64,000 nucleotides of DNA from Erythrobacter mangrovi. Its GTDB lineage: Bacteria; Pseudomonadota; Alphaproteobacteria; Sphingomonadales; Sphingomonadaceae. Numbering within the stretch: position 1 is the stretch's first letter; every line of letters starts with the position of its first letter. The stretch spans positions 1,309,763 through 1,373,762 of the forward strand of contig NZ_CP053921.1 in assembly GCF_013260645.1 (NCBI RefSeq), read 5' to 3'. Of the stretch, positions 1 through 10,251 are shown one piece after another. Made by a program: the position numbers and the translations under genes. The notes below the pieces were generated by a model. It was not told where the DNA came from, searched no databases, and saw nothing but the letters and a program-made list of their open reading frames with translations.

Positions 1-27
1 GGCACCGCATGGTGCCGCCCTTTTTCT
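1..27 (+). terminator. Probable intrinsic terminator of a gene left of the window
   Basis: A 6-bp stem (GGCACC at 1-6, GGTGCC at 11-16) with a GCAT loop is followed by GCCC and a run of T residues. The GCCC after the stem could pair with bases outside the window, lengthening the hairpin. The T-run lies on the + strand, so it would end a rightward transcript entering from the left, facing the leftward serine hydrolase gene. Confidence 0.5.
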
Positions 28-49
28 TTAACGAGTGGAGCTTGTCGCC

Positions 50-1063
50 CTAGCGTGCGCCGTAGGAGGCGCTGGCCCAGTTGCGCTGGTTTTCCTCAGC
101 ATAACCATCGTGCAGCGCGCGGGCGATCTGCGCGATCCGTGCTTCGCGCTCGAGCCGGGTACCCTGGCCGGTGACGTAGATTGCCACGGCAACCGCGCGC
201 CCATCGGCAGTCTCGAGGATACCGACATCGCTCGAGGTGTTGTTGAGCGAGCCGGTCTTGTGGCTCACCCGTACTTCGGCCGGCATCAGGGCCGGAATAC
301 GGCGCTTGCCGGTAATCGTGCGGCTCATCGCGCCAAGGAGTACGCGGCGGCTTTCATCGCTCAGGAACTTGCCCTGGTAGAGGCCCGTCAGCAGCTGGAC
401 CATCGCCTTGGGCGTGGCGCTGTCGCGCGTATCGATGTGGTTCGCGGGATTGAACTCGCCATCGTCGCGCACCAACGTGGCGATATCGCGGTCCAGGCTG
501 AATTCGGTGATGCCCTGGCGGCGGACCCAGTCGTTGACCTTCGGGGGTCCCCCCACCACCCGCAGCAGCGCATCGGTGGCCGCGTTGTTCGAGCGGGTGA
601 TCATCATTTCGATCAGGTCGATCGCCGGGAAATGCTGGCCTTCGCTGACCGGGGCCCGAGCGCTCGAAAAGGGGGCGGACCGTTGCGGTACCAACAGCGG
701 GAACTCGCTGGTCAGGCTCCAGCGGCCCTTTTCCACTCCTTCAAGGAAGGTCGCGGCAATGGCGATCTTGCTGGTGCTGGCCATCGGGAAGCGCTGGTCG
801 CCCAGGACGCCTACATAACGGCCGGTCGAAAGATCGACCGCTGCCACGCCGATCCGGCCTCGGGAACCGTCGGCAATAGTGGCGATCCGCCGCTCCAGGT
901 CGCTGTCGTAGCGTGCTTCGAAATTCTGAGGTGTGCGTACTTCCGTGCCGAGAGTACTGTCGAAAGTCTTCTCGAAAGACGGCGCGTCACCCTGCGCGAC
1001 TGCGGGCGCTGCCAGCATCATTGCGCCCGCTGCCAGAACCGTCCTGAGAAATCCTGTCCGCAT
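50..1063 (-). CDS. Class A beta-lactamase-like serine hydrolase
   Basis: Exported serine hydrolase of the class A beta-lactamase fold, 337 residues, with a Sec signal peptide ending near AVAQ (residue 24). The catalytic SxxK motif is STSK at 96-99, the SDN-loop position reads SNN at 158-160, and the KTG motif is in HKTGS. In the omega loop the segment DDGEFN aligns with the usual WEPELN, which would put Asp where the deacylating Glu166 normally sits. Such proteins are often annotated simply as serine hydrolases, so resistance activity should not be assumed. It stands alone, transcribed leftward, with about 200 bp of noncoding DNA upstream. Confidence 0.85.
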   Translation of the reverse strand: MRTGFLRTVLAAGAMMLAAPAVAQGDAPSFEKTFDSTLGTEVRTPQNFEARYDSDLERRIATIADGSRGRIGVAAVDLSTGRYVGVLGDQRFPMASTSKIAIAATFLEGVEKGRWSLTSEFPLLVPQRSAPFSSARAPVSEGQHFPAIDLIEMMITRSNNAATDALLRVVGGPPKVNDWVRRQGITEFSLDRDIATLVRDDGEFNPANHIDTRDSATPKAMVQLLTGLYQGKFLSDESRRVLLGAMSRTITGKRRIPALMPAEVRVSHKTGSLNNTSSDVGILETADGRAVAVAIYVTGQGTRLEREARIAQIARALHDGYAEENQRNWASASYGAR

Positions 1064-1269
1064 TCGACCTCGGTATCACTGCTATGGTTGCCTTTTGTTT
1101 AATATAGGCAGGGAATCGCTGGCAAGCAGGAACGCGATGAAAAGTGTTCCGTTCGAGACAGGCTCTTATCTGAGCGGGTAATTTCCGGAAACAAAGATGC
1201 GCGCTCCTTGCGATCGAGGGCGTGAGATCGGTTCTTGAGTGAAACCGATTTTGCCTGCAAGCATGGGGT

Positions 1270-2631
1270 ATGGGAGAGTCGGATAGCGGGACTGCGCTGG
1301 AGCGCGGGCTTGAACGGGCGTTGGCGCGGGCCGGATTGCCTGCACCTGAAAGACTGACCCGCCTGACGGGCGGGGCAACCATGGAGAGCTGGCGATTTGC
1401 CAGCGGCGGTGAGGACTTCGTGCTCCGCCGCGCGCCCTCCGCCGCGATGATGGAAGGCCGCGCAATCGGTCACGACATAGAGGCTGCAGCGATCCGCATG
1501 GTCCATGCGGTGGGCGTTTTGGCCCCTGAGATCGTAGTCGAACTGGAAGAAACGGACGGCCTCGGCACCGGCTTCGTCATGCGGGCGCTGCCGGGGACAC
1601 CCGATCCGCGGACGATCCTGGCCGACAATGCCGGCGATGCCGAGGGCAAGGGGCTCGCCGATCAGTTGGCGCGAGAGCTTGCCGGAATCCATGGCGTCGA
1701 TCACGCGGCGCTCCCGCCAGGCCTTCCGACACTCGACCCTGAAGCAGGGGTTGCCGGCTTGCGCGCCCAATTCGAAGAGGCGGGCGGCGATCGCCCGGTC
1801 GTCGCGCTGGCCCTGCGCTGGCTGGAGGACAACCTGCCCGCACCGGCGGAGCCCGCGTTGATCCATGGCGACTATCGCCTGGGCAATGTGCTGGTGGCGG
1901 GCAACGACCTCACCGGCGTGCTCGATTGGGAACTTGCCCACCTCGGCGATCCGCACGAGGATCTTGCCTATGCCTGCATGACGGTGTGGCGGTTCGCCCG
2001 GATCGATCGTCCTGCGGCGGGTCTCGCCAGCCTCGACGATTGGTTCGCGGCTTACGAAGCGGCCGGCGGCAGGACGGTCGATCGTACCCGCTTCCACTGG
2101 TGGCTGGTCTATCGCACCTGTTGGTGGGCGCTCGGTTGCTGGCGCATGGGGCGTACCTGGCGCGAAGGCGCGGATCGCACGGTCGAGCGCGCGATCATCT
2201 CGCGCCGGACCAGCGAACAGGAACTCGATCTGTTGCTGCTGCTGGAAGGGGAGGCGCCGCGCGCCGAACGTGACCGACCCTTGCCGCCATCGGCATCGCT
2301 ACCGCCGCCGACGGGCGAAGCAACCGCCGGGGAACTCGCAACCGCGATTTCCGAATGGCTCGCCACGGTCAAGGACCGGATGGAAGGCCACGACCGCTTC
2401 CAGCATGCGGTGGCCCGCAACGCCTTGGGCATCATTGCTCGCGACTTTGCCGCGAAGGTCGATCCGGCGGATGCGAAACTCGCAAGGTCGCTGATCGCCG
2501 GCACGCGCACGCTGGCCGAACCCGGCCTGCTCGCACAGTTACGCCGAACCGCGCTCGACAAGCTGGCGGTCGACATGCCCAAATACCCCGCGCTTGACGT
2601 CGCCCGGCGCCAATGGACAGGAGAGGACTGA
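1270..2631 (+). CDS. APH-family phosphotransferase (ACAD10/11-kinase or LvaA-like)
   Basis: Soluble kinase-fold protein of 453 residues. The Brenner-type catalytic loop H199-G-D201...N206 and the metal-binding D219-W-E motif are intact, so it is probably an active phosphotransferase. The C-terminal ~110 residues form an extra helical region. The stop codon overlaps the next start (TGATG), so it is translationally coupled to the acyl-CoA dehydrogenase. Known relatives of this pair phosphorylate 4-hydroxyacyl-CoA (LvaA of Pseudomonas putida; kinase domain of mammalian ACAD10/11). The substrate here is an inference from that pairing. Aminoglycoside resistance is unlikely given the context. Confidence 0.85.
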   Translation: MGESDSGTALERGLERALARAGLPAPERLTRLTGGATMESWRFASGGEDFVLRRAPSAAMMEGRAIGHDIEAAAIRMVHAVGVLAPEIVVELEETDGLGTGFVMRALPGTPDPRTILADNAGDAEGKGLADQLARELAGIHGVDHAALPPGLPTLDPEAGVAGLRAQFEEAGGDRPVVALALRWLEDNLPAPAEPALIHGDYRLGNVLVAGNDLTGVLDWELAHLGDPHEDLAYACMTVWRFARIDRPAAGLASLDDWFAAYEAAGGRTVDRTRFHWWLVYRTCWWALGCWRMGRTWREGADRTVERAIISRRTSEQELDLLLLLEGEAPRAERDRPLPPSASLPPPTGEATAGELATAISEWLATVKDRMEGHDRFQHAVARNALGIIARDFAAKVDPADAKLARSLIAGTRTLAEPGLLAQLRRTALDKLAVDMPKYPALDVARRQWTGED

Positions 2632-3917
2632 TGGATTTCACCGTGCCGCAGGAGCTGGAGGACTACTACGCCGAACTCGAGCGCTTCATCGAGGCCGAGA
2701 TCGAGCCGCTCGTCGCGAAGGACGACAATATCCGGTTCTTCGACCATCGCCGCGAATGGGCGCGGACCGATTTCGAGAACGGCGGCCTGCCGCGGCACGA
2801 ATGGGAAGACCTGCTGCGCGAAAGCCGCAAGCTGGCCGACGCCGCGGGCCACTGGCGTTTCTCGGCACCGAAGAAATACGGTGGCAAGGATGGCTCCAAC
2901 CTGTGGATGGCGGTGATCCGCGACCGTTTCGCTGCGCGCGGGCTGGGCCTGCACAACGATCTGCAGAACGAGCATTCGATCGTCGGTAATTTCCCCTTCG
3001 TCGCCATGTTCGAGACCTTCGGGACCGAGGAGCAGAAGCAGGAGTTCATCCTCGGCGGGTTCGAAGGTACGCGTCGGGTGGCGTTCGGCCTTACCGAACC
3101 GCACCATGGCTCCGACGCGACCCACATGGAAACCAAGGCGGTGCGTGAGACCCGGGACGGGGTCGACGGCTGGCGCATCGACGGCGAGAAGATGTGGATT
3201 ACCGGCATGCATGTCGCCACGCATTGCGCCATGTTCGCCCGCACCAGCGGCAAGGATGGCGATGCCAGCGGGATCACCTGTTTCCTCGTGCCCAATCCCA
3301 CACCGGGGCTGGAGATCGAGGAATGGATGTGGACCTTCAACATGCCGACCGATCACCCGCGCCTGTCGGTCAACAATGTCTGGGTACCCGATAGCGCGAT
3401 CCTGGGCGTCGAAGGCCGTGGCCTGGCCCTGGCGCAGAGCTTCGTCCACCAGAACCGTATCCGCCAGGCGGCTTCGTCGCTCGGCGCGGCGAGCTATTGT
3501 GTCGAGGAGAGCGTAAGATACGCCCGCGAACGCAAGCCGTTCGGCGAGGAACTGGCGCGGAACCAGGCGATCCAGTTCCCGCTGGTGGAGCTGGCAACGC
3601 AGTGCGAGATGCTGCGCCTGCTGATCTACAAGACGGCCTGGGAAATGGACAACATGCCGCATGAGATGATCGAGAAGACCATCTCGGACAAGGTCAGCAT
3701 GTGCAACTACTGGGCGAACCGGCTGGTATGCCAGGCGGCCGATCGGGCGATGCAGGTCCATGGCGGGATCGGCTATTCGCGCCACAAGCCGTTCGAGCAT
3801 ATCTATCGCCACCACCGCCGCTATCGCATCACCGAAGGGGCGGAGGAGATCCAGATGCGCAAGGTCGGCGCCTATCTGTTCGGTTATCTCGGGCCGAAGC
3901 GGGGCAAGTACGGCTAA
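2631..3917 (+). CDS. Acyl-CoA dehydrogenase family flavoprotein
   Basis: FAD-dependent acyl-CoA dehydrogenase, 428 residues from the ATG at 2631. This start shares its A with the stop of the kinase gene and has a GGAGAGGA ribosome site; an in-frame ATG at 2613 is less likely. Typical family segments are present: GLTEPHHGSDA and a WITG-type flavin region, and TEG at 401-403 near the C terminus, which aligns with the catalytic-base segment YEGT of short-chain enzymes. It may act on the phosphorylated acyl-CoA made by its partner or simply be a fatty acyl-CoA dehydrogenase. It lacks the DGPDEVH signature seen in ACAD11-type proteins, so the exact subfamily is open. Confidence 0.9.
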   Translation: MDFTVPQELEDYYAELERFIEAEIEPLVAKDDNIRFFDHRREWARTDFENGGLPRHEWEDLLRESRKLADAAGHWRFSAPKKYGGKDGSNLWMAVIRDRFAARGLGLHNDLQNEHSIVGNFPFVAMFETFGTEEQKQEFILGGFEGTRRVAFGLTEPHHGSDATHMETKAVRETRDGVDGWRIDGEKMWITGMHVATHCAMFARTSGKDGDASGITCFLVPNPTPGLEIEEWMWTFNMPTDHPRLSVNNVWVPDSAILGVEGRGLALAQSFVHQNRIRQAASSLGAASYCVEESVRYARERKPFGEELARNQAIQFPLVELATQCEMLRLLIYKTAWEMDNMPHEMIEKTISDKVSMCNYWANRLVCQAADRAMQVHGGIGYSRHKPFEHIYRHHRRYRITEGAEEIQMRKVGAYLFGYLGPKRGKYG

Positions 3918-3986
3918 TCGACCAACGGCATTGCCAAGCGGCTTCAAATTGTTAGCCAGTGCTCACTGAAATTCTGGGAGCACTTC

Positions 3987-6167
3987 ATGATTGCACGCTA
4001 TTCGTTCGCCGCAGCCCTGCTGGCGTCGGCCGCACCACTCTATGCTGCCGACGAGGTGCCGATTGTCCTGCCCGGCGCACCGGGCGAAGCGCCCAAGGTG
4101 ATCGATGCCAAGCAGGCGATCGCTCTCGCCAATACCAGCTACTCGCCGGGCGACGTCGCCTTCATGCAGGGCATGATCGTTCACCACCAGCAGGCGGTCG
4201 ACATGGCGCAACTGGTCAAGGCGCGAACCAATAACGAAGCGATCCTCAAGACTGCCGACCGCATCGAGGCGAGCCAGCAGGACGAAATGAAGTTCATGCG
4301 CAGCTGGCTCGAGGATCGCGGGCAAGATGCGGCGATGGCGGGCATGGGGCACGCGCACCACACCATGAAGGGCATGGCCAGCCAGGCGCAGATGCAGGCG
4401 CTCGCGGAAGCCAGCGGGACAGCCTTCGACCGCCTGTTCCTCGAACTGATGGTCGCGCACCACAAGGGCGCAGTGACCATGGTCGACGACCTGCATAATC
4501 TGCGCGGGACGGCATATGATCCGGTGATGTTCGAGTTCACCAACGATGTGGTCACCGACCAGAAGTCCGAGATCGACCGGATGAACAGCGTTCTCACCGG
4601 CCTTTCGACCGATCCTCGCGCGACGCTCAAGCCCGGTTTTCGCGACGCGGGCGAAGCAATCCTGAACCTGCGTCACGTCACCGCCATGCCCAAGCCGGCC
4701 GGTTTCTTCGACCCGGCCAACCCGGCGCAGCTGCAGCCGCGGATCGAGAAGAAGGCCACGGAAGATGCAACGGCAGCTGCGGCCAAGGACGGAGAGGAAG
4801 ACAAGCCCAAGTTCGGCGAGCGCGGGTCGCTGCTCGACTTTGCTTTCACCGATATGGCCTTCTCGGGCGATATGCTGGTGGCGGGCAGCTATCACGGCTT
4901 CAACGCCTATCGTCTTGGCAATGACGGCATCCCGCAACTGGTCAGCTCGACCGTCTGCCCCGGCGGGCAGGGCGACGTCTCGATCGCCGGCAGTATCCTC
5001 GTCATGAGCGTGCAGGACAGTCGCGCACGGGTCGATTGCGGGCTCGGCGGGGTCGAGGATCGGGTCAGCCCCGAACGCTTCCGTGGCATCCGCATCTTCG
5101 ACATTTCCGACATTACTCGCCCGCGCCAGGTCGGGCAGGTACAGACCTGCCGCGGCAGCCACACGCACTCGATCGTCAGCGCCGATGACGCGCGCCTGAT
5201 CGTCTATAATTCGGGTACCAGCTACGTCCGTGACGCGGACGAACTGGAGGGCTGCTACGAACTGGGCGGCGACAACACCGCGCTGTTCAGCATCGACGTG
5301 ATCGAAATCCCGCTGGCCGATCCTTCGCAGGCGCGCATCGTCGATCGGCCCCGCGTCTTCGCCAAGGATGGCGAGATCGCGGGCCTGTGGCGTGGCGGCG
5401 ATCATGGCGACGGAACGCAGGAGACGTTCCGCACCGACATGTGCCATGACATCACCGTCTTCCCGGCCAAGAACCTCGCTGCGGGGGCCTGTTCGGGCAA
5501 TGGCATCATCCTCGACATCAAGGACCCGCTCAAGCCCACGCGGATCGACGACGTGACCGACAAAGGCTTTGCCTATTGGCATTCGGCGACCTTCAATAAT
5601 GACGGCACCAAGGTCCTGTTCACCGACGAATGGGGCGGGGGCGGGCGGCCGCGCTGCCAGGCGGGCGATCCCAAGAACTGGGGCGCCGACGCCTTCTACG
5701 GCATCGAGAACGGCAAGCTGGTCTATCGCGGGACCTACAAGCTGCCCGCACCGCAGACCGACAAGGAGAACTGCGTCGCGCATAATGGCTCGATCATTCC
5801 GGTTCCGGGACGCGATATCTTCGTCCAGGCCTGGTACCAGGGCGGTATCTCGGTGATCGACTTCACCGACCCGGCGAACATCCAAGAGATCGCCTATTTC
5901 GACCGTGGACCGATCGACAAGGACCAGATGATCACTGGTGGTTACTGGTCGGCCTATTGGTACCGCGGGCGCATCTATGCGACCGAGATCAGCCGCGGGC
6001 TTGACGTTTTCGCGCTCAAGCCGAGCGCGTTCCTGACCAAGGAAGAGATCGCTGCCGCCGAAGGCGCGATCTATGCGGGCGACCTGTTCAACCCGCAGAC
6101 GCAGACGCAGGTCACCTGGCCGGCCGAACTGGTCGCGGCGGCGGAGGCGAGCCGCAAGGGGGGCTGA
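3987..6167 (+). CDS. Exported DUF305 and LVIVD beta-propeller fusion protein
   Basis: Secreted protein of 726 residues with a signal peptide (cleavage near LYA-AD, residue ~21). Residues ~45-205 form a DUF305 domain, ferritin-like, with paired histidines H66-H67 (in MIVHHQQAV) and H158-H159 (in MVAHHKGAV) and many Met/His residues, typical of periplasmic copper-linked proteins. From residue ~275 an LVIVD-repeat region follows (FDISDITRP, VIDFTDPANI and similar), expected to fold as a beta-propeller. No neighbour explains its job; the copper block lies 55 kb away. Role unknown; metal binding in the periplasm is an inference from the DUF305 family. Confidence 0.85.
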   Translation: MIARYSFAAALLASAAPLYAADEVPIVLPGAPGEAPKVIDAKQAIALANTSYSPGDVAFMQGMIVHHQQAVDMAQLVKARTNNEAILKTADRIEASQQDEMKFMRSWLEDRGQDAAMAGMGHAHHTMKGMASQAQMQALAEASGTAFDRLFLELMVAHHKGAVTMVDDLHNLRGTAYDPVMFEFTNDVVTDQKSEIDRMNSVLTGLSTDPRATLKPGFRDAGEAILNLRHVTAMPKPAGFFDPANPAQLQPRIEKKATEDATAAAAKDGEEDKPKFGERGSLLDFAFTDMAFSGDMLVAGSYHGFNAYRLGNDGIPQLVSSTVCPGGQGDVSIAGSILVMSVQDSRARVDCGLGGVEDRVSPERFRGIRIFDISDITRPRQVGQVQTCRGSHTHSIVSADDARLIVYNSGTSYVRDADELEGCYELGGDNTALFSIDVIEIPLADPSQARIVDRPRVFAKDGEIAGLWRGGDHGDGTQETFRTDMCHDITVFPAKNLAAGACSGNGIILDIKDPLKPTRIDDVTDKGFAYWHSATFNNDGTKVLFTDEWGGGGRPRCQAGDPKNWGADAFYGIENGKLVYRGTYKLPAPQTDKENCVAHNGSIIPVPGRDIFVQAWYQGGISVIDFTDPANIQEIAYFDRGPIDKDQMITGGYWSAYWYRGRIYATEISRGLDVFALKPSAFLTKEEIAAAEGAIYAGDLFNPQTQTQVTWPAELVAAAEASRKGG

Positions 6168-6180
6168 CAGGACCGGTCAG

Positions 6181-6286
6181 GCGAAGGCGACAAGGCGACA
6201 AAGGCGACTCGGTGTCGCCTTCGCTTCAGAGGCTATATGGTCCTGTAAAACCGTGAGAATTTTCGCACGAAAGGCGTGAAGGCGAC
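6181..6286. repeat. AAGGCGAC direct repeats with a hairpin
   Basis: Three close copies of AAGGCGAC lie in tandem (6184, 6192 and 6201), with a fourth at 6279. The first copy also forms a perfect 11-bp stem, GCGAAGGCGAC at 6181-6191 with GTCGCCTTCGC at 6214-6224. The block sits just after the DUF305-LVIVD gene, between it and a convergent gene. It may be a terminator without a U-tract or a small intergenic repeat. Confidence 0.5.
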
Positions 6287-6366
6287 ACTCGGGCCGGTTC
6301 TGCGATAAAATCCGGCGGCTCCGACTGGCTGATCCGGAATGCGGGTCATTCGCCTTCGCCATAGAC

Positions 6367-7038
6367 TTAGGCCAATCCCTCGTTCCGGGCTTGATTTTCA
6401 TCCAGCCCGGGATCGCCCCAGGCAAAGTCGCGCTCGTCCTCGAGATCGCACCATTCGGTCGGTCCGTGCGCGATCCGGTCGAGCAGGCGTGACAGGCCGC
6501 GCTCGGAAAATTCGCGCTCGGGACCGCGAAGGTGGACGGTGGCCCGCTGCAGCGCGCCGCTCGCGAGCAGTGCCGTGGTCAACCGTTCGTCGTAGCGGCG
6601 CGAGGTGCCGATCAGCTCGCCTTTCCAGTAATGCGGCACTTCGACGCCGTTGACCGCCCGCTCGATCGCCGCGTCGAGCACGCTGTCGCGTGCATTGCGC
6701 AGCGCCAGCCGCCACGCCGCGCCGAACGGCTGGTCGTCGAGCCGCGCGCGCAGCTTGTAGGCCGACTGCCGCCCCATCCCCACACTCCGCGCCGCCGCTG
6801 CGACATTCTGCGTAGTTGCGAGCATGCGCAGGAAATCGACCTGCTTGTCGACCGTCCAGCCATCGTAGCGTTCCGCGCGGGAGGGGACAGAAGGGGTGAG
6901 GGCGAGTGGTTCGCCGCGGGTCTGCTCGTGTGCAATATAGGTTATTAGGCACGATCGTGGCGTGTAGGAAAGCCTTGCCTTGCGCCGCTCAAATGGACTG
7001 AAAACGGGATGGCAGCTATCGACCCGATTGCAGACCAA
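6367..7038 (-). CDS. HTH DNA-binding protein of unknown function, start unclear
   Basis: The confident part begins near RAERYDGWTVDKQ (about 6880) and runs to 6367. It contains a helix-turn-helix-like segment (NVAAAARSVGMGRQSAYKL) like those of small terminase or transposase-type DNA-binding proteins common in sphingomonads. The only in-frame conventional start is a TTG at 7038 with a weak ribosome site, and the first ~40 residues of that reading look unlike a protein core. No ATG or GTG exists closer. A TATATT hexamer near 6936-6941 could be a promoter inside this extension. The 5' end may have been replaced when the AT-richer patch to the right was acquired. Function unknown. Confidence 0.6.
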   Translation of the reverse strand: MVCNRVDSCHPVFSPFERRKARLSYTPRSCLITYIAHEQTRGEPLALTPSVPSRAERYDGWTVDKQVDFLRMLATTQNVAAAARSVGMGRQSAYKLRARLDDQPFGAAWRLALRNARDSVLDAAIERAVNGVEVPHYWKGELIGTSRRYDERLTTALLASGALQRATVHLRGPEREFSERGLSRLLDRIAHGPTEWCDLEDERDFAWGDPGLDENQARNEGLA

Positions 7039-7093
7039 GCAAGTTTTTTCTTACGGTGCTGCCAAACGCCAGATTCAGGGTGGGGAGCAGAGG

Positions 7094-7612
7094 ATGAGAA
7101 TAGGAGTATACTGGCTCTTGCCTGTCGCAATTCTTTCTGGCTTTGGAGGGTTTCTAGTCGGGAGCAGTACACCCTCAGATGTGATCTACGGCGACGTGCC
7201 TGCATCCGCGATAGAGAAAGCACTGGATGGCGATACAATCCTGATCGATGGCCAGATCATAAAGATTAGGGGTCTGGATGCCCCAGAAGTTGGAAAAAAC
7301 GCGTCTTGTCTTGCGGAGGCTGCCCTAGGTGGCTTGGCGATGCAGCATTTGGCTGGCGAACTTCACAACTTCGGCGAAACTGTTTGGGAGCTTCGAAACG
7401 TCGACAACCGTTCAGGAAGATTGGAGGGTGATTTGGTCCGTTCTGACGGTAAAAACATAGTCGATCATATGACGATTAATGGATTTGCCATTTCAAGCGA
7501 AGCTCGTTGGGAATGGTGTAGGGTCGTGCCAGACTTTGACGACAACCAGCTTTATCCAGCGATCAACGTGGGGTCTGGACCACCATCTGACGTCGAGTTG
7601 GCCGACGACTGA
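7094..7612 (+). CDS. Membrane-anchored SNase-like (thermonuclease fold) protein
   Basis: Protein of 172 residues starting at the ATG at 7094, with GGGGAGCAGAGG just upstream. One N-terminal hydrophobic segment (about residues 5-25) anchors or exports it. The body resembles the staphylococcal-nuclease fold: LDGDTILIDG, then IRGLDAPEVG carrying the Arg and Glu expected of the active site, and a later SGRL segment where a second Arg is expected. Base composition and codons are AT-richer than the flanks, suggesting recent transfer. It probably acts on nucleic acid outside the cytoplasm; whether it is active cannot be told. The longer reading from 6980 is not supported. Confidence 0.65.
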   Translation: MRIGVYWLLPVAILSGFGGFLVGSSTPSDVIYGDVPASAIEKALDGDTILIDGQIIKIRGLDAPEVGKNASCLAEAALGGLAMQHLAGELHNFGETVWELRNVDNRSGRLEGDLVRSDGKNIVDHMTINGFAISSEARWEWCRVVPDFDDNQLYPAINVGSGPPSDVELADD

Positions 7613-7708
7613 TTTCCACCCCATCAGGTGACGCTCTCACCGAGCTAGCGATGTGCAAGGAGCGGACTAGCCGTTAACGACCCAATTGCTGATGCTTCGA
7701 ATAGTCAA

Positions 7709-8041
7709 TCAACGAGACCATTTGCCGATTGAGTCTATGAGGTCGTCAATCTCGCTTTGGGAGAACATTTCCTGGCCTCCGTGGCCATTCTTCTTTTCGA
7801 TATATCTTTGCGCGGCATATCTGGAGCCACCGCGCCGATGGATACCCCTTACATGCTCAACGAAGAACTTTCGCCAAAACACGCGTGATTGCAGTCTTAA
7901 TCTCTTAGTGTCCCCATACTCGCGAATATTGAAGTGGTCCTTCAAGGTTGAGTCTATTTCTTCGTCTTTGATTACATGCGCATCTGCCCGCTCGACGAAT
8001 TCGAGCGGCGTCTCATCTTCTAAAGGTCTTAGGGTGATCAT
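7709..8041 (-). CDS. Hypothetical protein in the AT-rich patch
   Basis: A 110-residue charged, soluble protein, transcribed leftward and converging on the SNase-like gene. No family is recognised. It has a long basic middle (RLQSRVFWRKF, HRRGGSRYAAQRY) and an acidic C-terminal helix (SQSEIDDLIDSIG). Codon use is AT-rich like the SNase-like gene and unlike groEL next door, so both likely arrived together. No strong ribosome site precedes the ATG at 8041. The 96 bp between it and the SNase-like gene hold nothing recognisable. Confidence 0.45.
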   Translation of the reverse strand: MITLRPLEDETPLEFVERADAHVIKDEEIDSTLKDHFNIREYGDTKRLRLQSRVFWRKFFVEHVRGIHRRGGSRYAAQRYIEKKNGHGGQEMFSQSEIDDLIDSIGKWSR

Positions 8042-8179
8042 GGTGCCATAGTAAGACGGGCAAATCTGTTCGTCAAAGCTCTCACCATGTCGGGTCTTCG
8101 AGCAGTAGCAGCTCCATACTTTTACGCATCAACCAAGCTGGCCTCGAACGTCCACTTCCTACCCATCATCAGACAAAAA

Positions 8180-8205
8180 GGCCCGGCGGATCGCTCCGCC
8201 GGGCC
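8180..8205 (-). terminator. Intrinsic terminator of groEL
   Basis: A perfect 11-bp GC-rich stem (8180-8190 with 8195-8205) and a 4-base loop lies 28 bp past the groEL stop. Read on the minus strand it is followed by CTTTTTGTC, giving the U-tract for the leftward groES-groEL transcript. On the plus strand a shorter CTCTTT follows, so weak bidirectional action is possible. Confidence 0.85.
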
Positions 8206-8233
8206 TCTTTCTGTCCGGTAGGTCGGGAGGGGC

Positions 8234-9913
<1,680 letters not shown>

Positions 9914-9927
9914 TCAGGAATCGGCGA

Positions 9928-10215
9928 TCAGCCGATGATCCCCATGATGTCGCTTTCCTTCATGATCAGCAGGTCTTCGCCGTCGATCTTGACTTCGGTG
10001 CCGGACCACTTGCCGAACAGCACGCGGTCGCCCGCCTTGACGTCCAGCGGGGTGACCTTGCCGTCTTCAGCCCGGGCGCCCGAACCGACGGCGACGATTT
10101 CGCCTTCGCTCGGCTTTTCCTTGGCGCTGTCGGGAATGATGATCCCGCCGGCGGTCTTTTCTTCGGCTTCGATGCGACGGACCAGAACGCGGTCGTGCAG
10201 CGGACGAAATGCCAT
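9928..10215 (-). CDS. groS: Co-chaperonin GroES (Hsp10)
   Basis: Co-chaperonin of 95 residues, the usual length, starting [14 protein letters not shown]. It caps GroEL during substrate folding; the mobile-loop region ([12 protein letters not shown]) and the conserved [12 protein letters not shown] segment are present. The ATG at 10215 was chosen because it matches the universal GroES N terminus; an upstream in-frame start at 10314 would run through the CIRCE element. First gene of the groES-groEL operon. Confidence 0.99.
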   Translation of the reverse strand: MAFRPLHDRVLVRRIEAEEKTAGGIIIPDSAKEKPSEGEIVAVGSGARAEDGKVTPLDVKAGDRVLFGKWSGTEVKIDGEDLLIMKESDIMGIIG

Positions 10216-10251
10216 GGTGTTGACCTCTCTTCTAAGAGTGTGAAACGAGAC

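Noticed and set aside
2109-3947. 612-codon open frame antisense to the acyl-CoA dehydrogenase
   Set aside because: Shadow of strong codon bias in a well-recognised gene.
6181-6286. Possible CRISPR array
   Set aside because: Repeats are 8 bases and nearly adjacent, with no spacers and no cas genes.
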